Shown piece by piece: positions 8,062 to 16,016 of a stretch of 64,000 nucleotides of DNA. The stretch is from CADEER01 sp965216585 (GTDB taxonomy: Bacteria; Desulfobacterota; Binatia; HRBIN30; CADEER01). Positions within the stretch are counted from its first letter, which is position 1, and each line of letters opens with the position of its first letter. Both the position numbers and the translations under genes were made by a program. The stretch is from the NCBI GenBank assembly GCA_965216585.1, contig CBDCGC010000003.1, positions 3,906,001 through 3,970,000 of the forward strand. Reading direction: 5' to 3'. The notes under the pieces were generated by a model. The model had not been told where the DNA came from and searched no databases. It worked only from the letters and a program-made list of their open reading frames with translations.

Positions 8062-9933
8062 ATGAGCTCGGAGACATGGGATGCCATCATCATCGGAGGT
8101 GGCCCGGCCGGGGCTTGTGCAGCCTCCTTCCTAGCGCGCGCCGGACGGCGTGTCCTGGTCATGGAGAAGGAGCGGTTTCCGCGCTACCACGTTGGCGAGT
8201 CTCTGATCCCGGGATGCTTGCGTGTGTTCGATGCGATCGGCGTCCGCCAGGAAGTCGAGGATGCGGGATTCGTCGTCAAAAAGGGCGTCACGTTTTCGTG
8301 GGGCATCGAGGGCGAATGGAGCATTTCGTTCGAAGAGCAGGGCGCCAAGCCGGACTACGCCTTCCAGGTCGATCGCGCTCGCTTTGATGAGATCTTGCTG
8401 AATCATGCCGAGCGATCGGGGGCGGAGGTTCGACAGGAGGTCGCCGTGACCGGCGTCGAGCTCATGCCGAGCGGCGCCGAGGTGACGAGCTCGTCGGGTG
8501 TCGAGCGTGCGCGATACGTGATCGATGCGAGTGGCCAGGGGGGCGTGCTCGGCGGGCGCATGGGGCAGCGACGCTTCGACGAGTCGCTGCGCAATGTCGC
8601 CGTTTGGCAGTATTTTCGCGGTTGCCCGCGACAGCCCGGGGCCAAGGCGGGCAACATTTCCATCCTCCGCCATGGCGATGGCTGGTGGTGGTTCATTCCG
8701 CTGGGTTCTGGCGCCGACGGCCTGACCAGCGTCGGCGTCGTCATGAGTCGAGAGTCCTACCGGGCTCTCGGAGCCAACGTCGAGAAGGCGTTCGAGGAGG
8801 CCCGAGGGGCTGCTCCCGAGGTGGGCGGGTGGCTCGAAGGGGCACGGCCGGCCAGTGAGTTGCGCGGTGCCGCGGATTGGTCGTACTGGAGCGAACGGGT
8901 GACGGGTGATCGGTGGTTGCTTGCCGGCGACGCGGCAGGATTCGTCGACCCTCTTCTCTCGACGGGTTGTTACCTGGCTCTCTCGGGCGGCTATCTCGCC
9001 GGACTCTGTGTCAGCTCAGTTCTCGACGACCCCCACTTGCAAGCCCCGGCGTTTGCCTACTACGAGGCGTCGTACGGCAAGATCGTGGCAGAAGTTCATC
9101 AACTGGTTCGTGTGCTCTACGGAGCGATGGAAAAAAAGGAAGTGTTCGACGGAGCGAAGTCGATTCTCAAGATCGACGGTGACCCGCGCGAGCTCTTCAT
9201 TCGCCTCGCGGCGGGGAATGTAAACCGATCGGCCAGCGACGGAGGTTATCTCGGGGGTGAGAACGCAATGCCCTCCGAGGTCTTTGGCGCGCACGGCGAA
9301 ACGTCCGTCCACTACGGCGTGCCCTTTGATCCGACGGACGCACGCGTGTTGTCGGCGGTCGACCCGCGACACCTGCCTGCTTCCGTCGATCAGCCGATGG
9401 TGCTGGTCGAACAGAACATGCGCCTGCGGGTCGAGCCCGCCTCTGCTTTTCCCGAGCCGGGCGCGGATGACGAGCCCGACCGCGACGCCGATGTCGAGCC
9501 GAGCCCGGAAGGGCCGTCCGAGTGCGACTCGGATGACGATGGCGACGTGATGCCCTTGGCGTCGATCCGATCGGATGAAGACATTCAGTCCCTGTTGGTA
9601 GATCGCGTCCCCTGCGAGCGCGGTGCTTCGGCTCTGTTGGCGTTCGACGTCGGCCCCGATCTGGACCCGCTCGTGGTTGGTTTCTCACTGGCGTCGGCGA
9701 CGGAAGAACGCTGGTCGACCGTTGGCGACGTTGCCCTGTACTATTTGACCGACGCGGATGCAGCAGAGCCCTACGAGTGTCCGAGTGCACGCAAGCTCCT
9801 CGACGAGGTGCTGAGCTTCGCTCGCACATGCGACGGCGAAGCCGTTTCATCGCCGATCGCCTTGGAGGAATCGATACGGTCCCGGGCAGGGAGCGCCGGC
9901 TGGAAGATCGTCGCACGCGCGGCACGGCCTTAG
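8062..9933 (+). CDS. FADH2-dependent halogenase with an acidic linker and C-terminal extension
   Basis: 623 residues. The FAD Rossmann motif IIIGGGPAGACAA is at about residues 9-21, and AGDAAGFVDP at about 288-297 is the second FAD contact. Halogenase hallmarks are W208-x-W210-x-I212-P213 (the WxWxIP motif that blocks monooxygenation), FVDPLLSTG at 294-302, and K73/K74 in GFVVKKGVTFSWG where CmlS-like enzymes carry the catalytic lysine. The catalytic region ends near residue 450. It is followed by an Asp/Glu/Pro-rich linker and a domain of about 110 residues with WSTVGDVALYY, similar to the tail of the radical SAM protein at 3924-5762. It would chlorinate or brominate an electron-rich, possibly carrier-bound, substrate. 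A flavin reductase must be supplied in trans. Confidence 0.9.
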   Translation: MSSETWDAIIIGGGPAGACAASFLARAGRRVLVMEKERFPRYHVGESLIPGCLRVFDAIGVRQEVEDAGFVVKKGVTFSWGIEGEWSISFEEQGAKPDYAFQVDRARFDEILLNHAERSGAEVRQEVAVTGVELMPSGAEVTSSSGVERARYVIDASGQGGVLGGRMGQRRFDESLRNVAVWQYFRGCPRQPGAKAGNISILRHGDGWWWFIPLGSGADGLTSVGVVMSRESYRALGANVEKAFEEARGAAPEVGGWLEGARPASELRGAADWSYWSERVTGDRWLLAGDAAGFVDPLLSTGCYLALSGGYLAGLCVSSVLDDPHLQAPAFAYYEASYGKIVAEVHQLVRVLYGAMEKKEVFDGAKSILKIDGDPRELFIRLAAGNVNRSASDGGYLGGENAMPSEVFGAHGETSVHYGVPFDPTDARVLSAVDPRHLPASVDQPMVLVEQNMRLRVEPASAFPEPGADDEPDRDADVEPSPEGPSECDSDDDGDVMPLASIRSDEDIQSLLVDRVPCERGASALLAFDVGPDLDPLVVGFSLASATEERWSTVGDVALYYLTDADAAEPYECPSARKLLDEVLSFARTCDGEAVSSPIALEESIRSRAGSAGWKIVARAARP

Positions 9934-9965
9934 CCCCAAAGAAAAACCATTGCCGTCTCGCAATC

Positions 9966-11477
9966 TCAGCGTACGACGGAGATCTGTTCGGCGGCCGATT
10001 TCGAGGTGCCCTGCTGCGGATCGGCTGGTGCTACGGGTCGTGGCATGCGGCCGCTGAGGATCTTGCGTACGACGGCCCACCCCTCGCTGCGGTATTTCCA
10101 GACGAAGGCGGCGAAGTCCTTCCAGCGGCGATTGCCGATGAAAACTTTGACGTAGGCGAGCATTTGCAGTGTTTCGAGCTGCCGGCGGGTCAGGTTCTCA
10201 AAGGCGAGTGCGTTGCCGATTTGCTTGGCGTAGTCGTTCCAGTCTTTCGACAGAAGCCGGTAGCCGCCTTCACCGCGCGCCGCCATGGCGGCCACCTGAG
10301 TGCCCGGGTAGGGCACCATGACGCCGATGATCGGCCGCTCCGGATTGAGCTCGACTGCAAAGTCGATGGTGCGCATCGCCGTTTCCCAGGTTTCGTGCGG
10401 GTGTCCGATGATCATCAGCCCTTCGATCGGCAACTCCGCTTGTCGGGCGGCGTCGCGAGCCCGCATGACGCGATCGACGTTGGAGCCCTTCTTCATCCGT
10501 TTCATGATGTCGGGGTCGCCGGTTTCGATACCGAGGCCGCAGATGAACGAGCCCGCCGCCTTCATCTTTTCGAAGAGCTCTCGACTCGCGGTGTTGACGT
10601 GGGTCTGCGCCGACCAGCGCAGCTTGCTGCCGATGTCGGCCGCGATCATGGCATCGAGCAGTCGGTGTGTGCGCTCGGGCTCTGCGGTGAAGAGCTCGTC
10701 GCCGATGTAGAGCTCCTTGCCACCGCGGGCGATGATCAACTCGAGCTCGGACATGACGTGGTCGACCGAACGATGTCGCACCAGGCGACCGTTCGGATTC
10801 GCGCAGAAGTTGCAGTTGTATGCACAACCCCGCTGCGTCATGAAGAGATAGCGCTCCGAAGGGGGCAGGAGGTCCCAGGCGGGTAGCGGGAAGTCGTCGA
10901 GGTCGACCGTCACACCGCGCGGCGGCGTGCGCTTTGCCGCGTCGCCGTCGCGGACACAGAGACCGGCAACTTCGTCCAGCCGGAGGCCGCCGGCCAGGGC
11001 CCGTGCCAGGTCGACCACCGTCCGTTCACCTTCACCGATGGCGACGATGTCGAAAGCGGGGAACTCCTCGAGCGTTCGTTCGGGCAGCACGCTGGCGTGA
11101 ACGCCGCCGACGACCGTCCTGGTGTTCGAGGAGAGCTCTTTTGCGATTCCGGCGACTCGAGCGGCTGGCTTGATTTCGTTGGTGAACGCGGTGAGACCGA
11201 CGAGATCTGGTTGGTAGTCGCGGATGCGCCGGCGCACGTCGTCGTAGGACGACCTTTCGAACTTGGCGTCGATGATCCCCAGATCTGCATCGGTGTGCTG
11301 GCGCAGCATTCCGGCCAGGCACGCCAAGCCGAGGCGAGTGAAGTTGGGGGTGTCGTACTCGTCGACGTGTTGGTACGGCGGTGGATTGACGAGGAGAATA
11401 CGCACCCTGGCATTGTCGGCGAAAAGTGCCCCCTCGTGCAAGAACTTCATCAACTTGGGCGAAGCGTCCGGTCTCAT
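9966..11477 (-). CDS. B12-binding radical SAM protein
   Basis: 503 residues from the ATG at 11477. The cobalamin-binding part holds VRILLVNPPPY, DLVGLTAFTNEI and VVGGVHASVLPE. The radical SAM motif is QRGCAYNCNFC with C218, C222 and C225, followed by GLGIETGDPDIMKRM and MIIGHPHETWETAM. It is more distant from the other three radical SAM proteins in this region and resembles the large general class of B12-radical SAM proteins found with lipid and polyketide tailoring. A GTG at 11405 just before RILLVNPPP is an alternative start giving 479 residues. It is the last gene of a minus-strand operon after the HTTM gene (38-base gap) and converges on the halogenase, 32 bases away. Confidence 0.85.
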   Translation of the reverse strand: MRPDASPKLMKFLHEGALFADNARVRILLVNPPPYQHVDEYDTPNFTRLGLACLAGMLRQHTDADLGIIDAKFERSSYDDVRRRIRDYQPDLVGLTAFTNEIKPAARVAGIAKELSSNTRTVVGGVHASVLPERTLEEFPAFDIVAIGEGERTVVDLARALAGGLRLDEVAGLCVRDGDAAKRTPPRGVTVDLDDFPLPAWDLLPPSERYLFMTQRGCAYNCNFCANPNGRLVRHRSVDHVMSELELIIARGGKELYIGDELFTAEPERTHRLLDAMIAADIGSKLRWSAQTHVNTASRELFEKMKAAGSFICGLGIETGDPDIMKRMKKGSNVDRVMRARDAARQAELPIEGLMIIGHPHETWETAMRTIDFAVELNPERPIIGVMVPYPGTQVAAMAARGEGGYRLLSKDWNDYAKQIGNALAFENLTRRQLETLQMLAYVKVFIGNRRWKDFAAFVWKYRSEGWAVVRKILSGRMPRPVAPADPQQGTSKSAAEQISVVR

Positions 11478-11515
11478 CACGGCTACGGCGCCGGTCGCCA
11501 GACCTTGCAGCTTCG

Positions 11516-12487
11516 CTACTTGGGAGACGTGCTGGATGGCGGAGGATTGGACGGCATGAACTGGCCGCCTTTCGGCTGGACCGGGGCCTGGAGTGCTCGA
11601 TGTCGCGCGGCCTGGTAGGCCACGGCGACCGTCGCCCATAGGCTCAGGGCGATGAAGAGCTTTCTGAACCTCTGGCCGGCGAAGGCCTGCCGCCAAGTGC
11701 TTTGCGGTAGGGAATCGCTGTTCCACAGGCCGAAAGCCGCCAGCAGGACGACCGACTGCCAGTAGAAGATGTACGTGGTCAGCAGGTAGATGTTGCAGTG
11801 CATGGCGATCAACCCAGCGGCGACGAAGCGCCCGAGCGTGCCCCCGAACAACATGAGTGGTCCGGCGAGCTCGAACGCCACCGTCGCGGCGGAAGAGATG
11901 ATCGCCACTGCCGGGGTGGTGACGGTCCAGGTGCGATAGGCGCTCAGGATGCTGTCGGCGACGAGACCGTCCTGTCCGATGACCGACCCCTGCACGGCTA
12001 CCCCGTTGAGCCACTTGGCACCGCTGTAGGCGAGCTTCGAGATGCCGGCGTTGGTGTAGGCCGCGCCGAGTAGAGCCAAGGCTCCAGCCCGAGCGTATCT
12101 GCGAGCTGCGGGTGTTCCGGCGCCAGCCGTAGCGCCCGCCAGCCAGCCGAGCAGACAGGCGCCGCTGAAGAACATGTGGCGCCAAGGCGAACCGAAAAGC
12201 TGTGCGTGTGCAGTGCTGAGGATCGCCAGGCATAGCAGGGCGAGGATCCCCGCCGTCCGCCGTCCGGTCTTGCCGAAGACCAGCGCGGCAACGAACCCGA
12301 TGGCGACAGTGATCGTCCGCCCCAGCGGAGCGGACACGAGGTGGTTGAACCAGTTGAAATCACCGCCTCGCAGGAGAGTCACTTCACGCGCATCGCCGAG
12401 AAACGAGTGGAAGGAGAGGACATCGAAGGCAACGACGGCTGCGAGCAACCAGCGGTGCCGGGGCGTGCCTGGGCCGGCTGTGCTCAT
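11516..12487 (-). CDS. HTTM (vitamin K gamma-carboxylase-like) membrane protein
   Basis: 323 residues with about seven hydrophobic segments. FNWFNHLVSAPLGR near the N-terminus and AAYTNAGISKLAYSGAKWLNG in the middle are the kind of conserved loops seen in bacterial HTTM-domain proteins, which share the membrane fold of the vitamin K-dependent gamma-carboxylase. No bacterial function is firmly established for most of them. The ATG at 12487 overlaps the stop of the preceding small membrane protein gene by four bases (ATGA), so the two are translationally coupled. Its place between a desaturase and a radical SAM gene suggests a lipid- or small-molecule-linked membrane role (inference). Confidence 0.72.
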   Translation of the reverse strand: MSTAGPGTPRHRWLLAAVVAFDVLSFHSFLGDAREVTLLRGGDFNWFNHLVSAPLGRTITVAIGFVAALVFGKTGRRTAGILALLCLAILSTAHAQLFGSPWRHMFFSGACLLGWLAGATAGAGTPAARRYARAGALALLGAAYTNAGISKLAYSGAKWLNGVAVQGSVIGQDGLVADSILSAYRTWTVTTPAVAIISSAATVAFELAGPLMLFGGTLGRFVAAGLIAMHCNIYLLTTYIFYWQSVVLLAAFGLWNSDSLPQSTWRQAFAGQRFRKLFIALSLWATVAVAYQAARHRALQAPVQPKGGQFMPSNPPPSSTSPK

Positions 12488-12942
12488 CGGCTCACTCGAC
12501 ACCGGGAGATCACGCAATCGCCGCTGTGTCGGGCCGCTTTGCCCGCTTCTAGACGCCATGACCGAATGATTAGATCGACGTCTTCGCTTCCACTCCCGGG
12601 ATGTTCTTCTACGTGACGGAGTAGCTTTTCGAAGTGGTACGGAATGCTCTGCCGGTCGCTGCACTCGGTGGAATCGCCCGAGACGGGCGCCTTGCATTCA
12701 TAGGCGGAAAACTCGGTGACGCGATGGACGACCCCGCTGCGATCGCGTACCAGCAAGTGTCCGATGTCACGGGGCGGCATCGTGGCGTACATGGAAAACG
12801 TGTCGAAGGGGTAGACGATCGACGCGATCTGCCGGCCGAAACGCAAGTCGTAGCGAACCGTCCACGAGATCGCTACGTAGGCGGCGACACAGATCGCAGC
12901 GAAGCGAAGAATTCGCGTGTGGTGGACGGCGGGATCTTTCAA
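12484..12942 (-). CDS. Small membrane-anchored protein, partner of the HTTM protein
   Basis: 152 residues. One transmembrane segment lies at about residues 10-30 (RFAAICVAAYVAISWTV), followed by a soluble domain containing PFDTFSMYATMPP. This FxMYxxxPP type of motif recurs in short proteins encoded next to HTTM genes and looks like a split extracytoplasmic domain. The predicted start is a TTG at 12942, five bases after the desaturase stop, without a clear ribosome-binding site, so the N-terminus is uncertain. Its stop overlaps the HTTM start. Function is unknown; complex formation with the HTTM protein is inferred from the coupling. Confidence 0.68.
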   Translation of the reverse strand: MKDPAVHHTRILRFAAICVAAYVAISWTVRYDLRFGRQIASIVYPFDTFSMYATMPPRDIGHLLVRDRSGVVHRVTEFSAYECKAPVSGDSTECSDRQSIPYHFEKLLRHVEEHPGSGSEDVDLIIRSWRLEAGKAARHSGDCVISRCRVSR

Positions 12943-12946
12943 CCGA

Positions 12947-13912
12947 CTAGCTCTCGAACGATGGCTGGACCGAAATCGAACGGTCCTTCGCCGCGACCAG
13001 TTTCGCCAGGATTGCCGAATGGCTACCGACCGGCTTCATGCTCGGATCTTCGGCGGCAAGCTCGGCGCTGATCTCGGGTAGCCGGTAGGAGGGGACGCTC
13101 GGATAGCGATGATGGGTTGCGTGATCGGTGAAACCGTAGGTTCCAAACACCAACCAATCGAAGCGACGGTGTGTGAAATTGCGCAGAGCGGCGCTGCCCT
13201 CCATGGCCGGATCGGCGTCGCCGGCGCTGTGTTCGGCGATACCGCGCAGGGTCGCTACCATCACCGTCAGTGCTGCGACGCCGTAGAGGTAGACGAGGAA
13301 ATAGGCGCAGGCCGCAGCGGTCAGAGCGCTGTTCCACTCCGCATGGCCGGCCCGCGCCACCGCGAGAATCGTCAGCGCGAAGATCGGCTGGACGATGAGG
13401 ATGCGCATTGCCGCGGCGCGCGTCGAGTCGGGGCTCGCGCCGCTCTTGGTGCCGACCTGATGCACTGCCTTTCGCACCGCCCCCGACAGGGTCAGCATCG
13501 AGATGATCAGACGCAGAGATCGAAAACCGCGAATGTCGATACGGTAGGTGTACTTTGGATCACGTTCCCCGCCCAGCCAGCGGTGGTGCATGAGGTGGCG
13601 CGTGCGGAAGGCGTCGAAGTCGGCCAGGTAGAGCGGTGCGACCAGCCAATGGGCGAGAATCTCGTTGGCCCAGGGACGGCGAAACATGACGTTGTGGGCG
13701 CATTCGTGCAGGAGTTGGTGGAAACCGTGGCCGAGAATGCCGAACCAAAGCCAGCACGGCACGATCCACCAGCCCGGCCCCACCCACGCCACGAAGTAGA
13801 CGGCGATGTAAACGGAGGCGAAATGGCCCGCCACGACCAAGGCCGAGATCGCGTCGGAGCGCCTCCCGGTAGGGGTTTGGGACGCCGATTCGGGATTCTT
13901 TTCGACGGACAT
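12947..13912 (-). CDS. Membrane fatty acid desaturase/hydroxylase
   Basis: 321 residues with several membrane spans and three histidine boxes: H69ECAH73 (HxxxH), H106LMHH110 (HxxHH), and HATHHRYPSVP near residues 255-265 (HxxHH). These eight or more histidines bind the di-iron centre of the integral-membrane desaturase superfamily, which introduces double bonds, hydroxyls or similar oxidations into acyl chains, sphingoid bases or carotenoids. The ATG at 13912 gives a normal length. It heads a four-gene minus-strand operon with the small membrane protein, the HTTM protein and a B12-radical SAM protein. That operon suggests an unusual modified lipid, perhaps separate from the halogenase product. 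Confidence 0.88.
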   Translation of the reverse strand: MSVEKNPESASQTPTGRRSDAISALVVAGHFASVYIAVYFVAWVGPGWWIVPCWLWFGILGHGFHQLLHECAHNVMFRRPWANEILAHWLVAPLYLADFDAFRTRHLMHHRWLGGERDPKYTYRIDIRGFRSLRLIISMLTLSGAVRKAVHQVGTKSGASPDSTRAAAMRILIVQPIFALTILAVARAGHAEWNSALTAAACAYFLVYLYGVAALTVMVATLRGIAEHSAGDADPAMEGSAALRNFTHRRFDWLVFGTYGFTDHATHHRYPSVPSYRLPEISAELAAEDPSMKPVGSHSAILAKLVAAKDRSISVQPSFES

Positions 13913-14266
13913 GTGCAGTAGCCGACTCGGCCCGATCCTAATTCTATGCTGACGCTACGAGTAGCTGCTCGAACGGTAGCCTTGGCGGTGAGAAGGTGTC
14001 AACGCTCGCCCACACGCTCGACTGAACGGCGGCTGGACCCGATGTCGGAATCCCTCGGCGACTGTGGCGGGCAGGCCGGCAACCGCTTCTGTCTGCATCG
14101 TCGTTTCGGTTGACTCCCCAATTTTGGCCCTAGTACTGTCACTGGATGCGGTTCGAGTGCGATTCACCCGCCGGCGGGCTTGCAGCGAGCGGGGCTGGTG
14201 GACAGTGGTCGCAGCGGAGGCTCTTGATCCATCCAGAGTGCGGCTGATCTGCATGGGGAACTTGCG
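13913..14266. other. Divergent intergenic region, no gene recognised
   Basis: 354 bases between the divergent desaturase and oxygenase starts. Short open frames exist on both strands but have no recognisable motif. A GGGGAA about 8-13 bases before the GTG at 14267 may be its ribosome-binding site. I see no RNA gene, riboswitch or convincing promoter boxes. Confidence 0.4.
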
Positions 14267-15136
14267 GTGACTTCGGTATCGGCTGTGGTGGAGGCCGCTC
14301 CTCGAGCTTCGGAGCAGGTCGTGCCCTACGACCGGTGGTTTGCCCAGGCCGCCGAGTTGCGGCGCCAGTTCGTCGCTGGTCGGCCGACGCCGCATCTCGT
14401 GTTGGACGACTTCCTCGCCCCGGAGGCGGCTGAGCGCGCCTCTGAGTTCCCGCCACTGGGTGACGGGTGGATCCACTATCTTCACTACAACGAACGCACC
14501 TTCGGCATGAACGATCGGAACCTGCTGCCGTCGCCGGTCGTTGCCCTGGTCGACGAGCTCAGCTCGGATGAATTCGTAGGCTTTCTCAGCGAGATCACCG
14601 GACTGTCGCTGCGTCCCGACTCGTCGCTCGAAGGTGGTGGCCTGCATCAAAGCCCGCGCGGGGGATATCTCAACCTGCACGCCGACTTCACCGTGCACCC
14701 GCACCGGCCGTTGTGGCGGCGCACGCTGAATCTCCTGCTTTACTTGAACCCGGCCTGGGATGATGCATGGGGCGGACATCTGGAGCTCTGGGATCCGCAT
14801 CTGACCCGCTGCGTGAAGCGGATCGCGCCGCGCTTCAACCGCGCCGTGCTGTTCCATACGCACGAGCGCTCCTATCACGGGTATCCGGATCCACTGCGCT
14901 GTCCACATGGGGTCGGACGCAAGAGTCTGGCGCTCTACTACTTCAAAGAGGAAAGCGAACGTCCGCGGGCGTTGGCGACGCGCTATCGGGGTCGTCCCGG
15001 CGACGGAGTGGTGCACAAGTCTCTGATCTTTGCCGATGCCATGGTGCTGCGCGCCTATGACCGCGCCAAGCGCGTTTTCGGATTCGACGATGCGGTGGCC
15101 AACCGCGTCCTTCGGGTGCTCGCCCGGCGCGACTGA
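14267..15136 (+). CDS. 2OG-Fe(II) oxygenase, prolyl-4-hydroxylase-like
   Basis: 289 residues. The iron triad is H138-A-D140 in YLNLHADFTVHP and H204 in RSYHGYPDPL. R218 in GVGRKSLALYYF binds 2-oxoglutarate. TLNLLLYLNPAWDDAWGGHLELW is the strand pair usual in the 2OG-FeII_Oxy_3 family (P4Hc-type), here with the ordinary HxD rather than the HxE of the two other oxygenases nearby. These enzymes hydroxylate small molecules, sugars or peptides; many lie in surface-glycan or natural-product loci. The start is the GTG at 14267, because the nearby ATG at 14253 runs into a stop. It stands alone on the plus strand and converges on the methyltransferase at 15174. Confidence 0.86.
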   Translation: MTSVSAVVEAAPRASEQVVPYDRWFAQAAELRRQFVAGRPTPHLVLDDFLAPEAAERASEFPPLGDGWIHYLHYNERTFGMNDRNLLPSPVVALVDELSSDEFVGFLSEITGLSLRPDSSLEGGGLHQSPRGGYLNLHADFTVHPHRPLWRRTLNLLLYLNPAWDDAWGGHLELWDPHLTRCVKRIAPRFNRAVLFHTHERSYHGYPDPLRCPHGVGRKSLALYYFKEESERPRALATRYRGRPGDGVVHKSLIFADAMVLRAYDRAKRVFGFDDAVANRVLRVLARRD

Positions 15137-15173
15137 CCCGGTTTCGCGTGTTGCCCGCACGTGTCGTTGGAGG

Positions 15174-16016
15174 TCAAACCCGCCAGTAGGCCCCGGCCCA
15201 GTCGATGGTCTTGATCTCTGGCTGCAGCGAATGCTGGTCGAGGAAGTCGTCGACGGCGCGCCGGCAGGATTGCCAAGAGTGGTAGTCGTCGACGATGACG
15301 TAGCCGCCGGGACTCACCTTGTCGTAGAGGGCCGTCAAGGTGTCCATGGTCGAGGAGTACATGTCGCCGTCGAGGCGCAGCACGGCGAGCCTGTCGATCG
15401 GTGCCGTGGGCAGTGTGTCGGCGAACCAACCGGCGAGGAACTCGACCTGCTCGTCGAGCAGGCCGAAGCGAGCGAAGTTGGCCCGGACTTGCTCGAGCGC
15501 TACGGCGAGGATCGGGATCTCGGAGAAGTCGGCGCCGTCGCTTTCGCTGGCCGGTTTGGGCAACCCCTCGAAGGAGTCGGCGACCCAGACCTTGCGATCG
15601 GCGATGCCGTGAACCTCGAGCATGGCGCGCATGAAGATCGAGGCGCCGCCGCGCCAAGCCCCTGCTTCCAGTAGATCTCCGGGGATGTCGTTGGCGAGAA
15701 CATCGGCGACACAGGATTGCAGGTTGTCGAGGCGCCGGTGGCCGATCATGGTGTAGCCGAAGCAAGGCCAGTCGCGTCCTTCTTCCCGCACTCCGGCGTC
15801 GTAGGGCCGGACCTCGGCGGCGATGATGGACTGCCGGCGCAGAGAGCGCAGGGTCCAATAGCGCCAGTAGTCGCGAACCAGTCGGAGCGGTTTGCTGAAG
15901 CCGGTCCGCGCGGGCGCCTTGACGTCGAGGTAGATCCACGCGCTTTCGTCGTAGAGCGATGCGGTCAGTGCGCGCTTGAGCAGATCGAGATAGGCGTCAA
16001 CCCCTTCGTTGCTCAC
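15174..16016 (-). CDS. TylF/MycF-type O-methyltransferase
   Basis: 280 residues. GDLLEAGAWRGGASIFM is motif I of the macrocin O-methyltransferase (TylF) family, LDGDMYSSTMDTL carries the conserved metal-site aspartate, and GGYVIVDDYHSW supplies the second acidic pair. Family members are Mg-dependent sugar O-methyltransferases of macrolides and of glycans. The GTG start at 16016 overlaps the stop of the acyl-CoA ligase by four bases (GTGA), which fixes the start better than the longer open frame that runs upstream inside the ligase gene. The substrate is unknown; a sugar hydroxyl is the family's usual target. Confidence 0.87.
   Translation of the reverse strand: MSNEGVDAYLDLLKRALTASLYDESAWIYLDVKAPARTGFSKPLRLVRDYWRYWTLRSLRRQSIIAAEVRPYDAGVREEGRDWPCFGYTMIGHRRLDNLQSCVADVLANDIPGDLLEAGAWRGGASIFMRAMLEVHGIADRKVWVADSFEGLPKPASESDGADFSEIPILAVALEQVRANFARFGLLDEQVEFLAGWFADTLPTAPIDRLAVLRLDGDMYSSTMDTLTALYDKVSPGGYVIVDDYHSWQSCRRAVDDFLDQHSLQPEIKTIDWAGAYWRV

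Noticed and set aside
14064..14270. A 68-codon plus-strand frame ending at the start of the oxygenase gene
   Set aside because: No motif, no ribosome-binding site and atypical composition; it looks like chance.
13955..15160. A 401-codon minus-strand open frame
   Set aside because: Antisense to the prolyl-hydroxylase-like gene, whose catalytic HxD...H...R set is intact on the plus strand.
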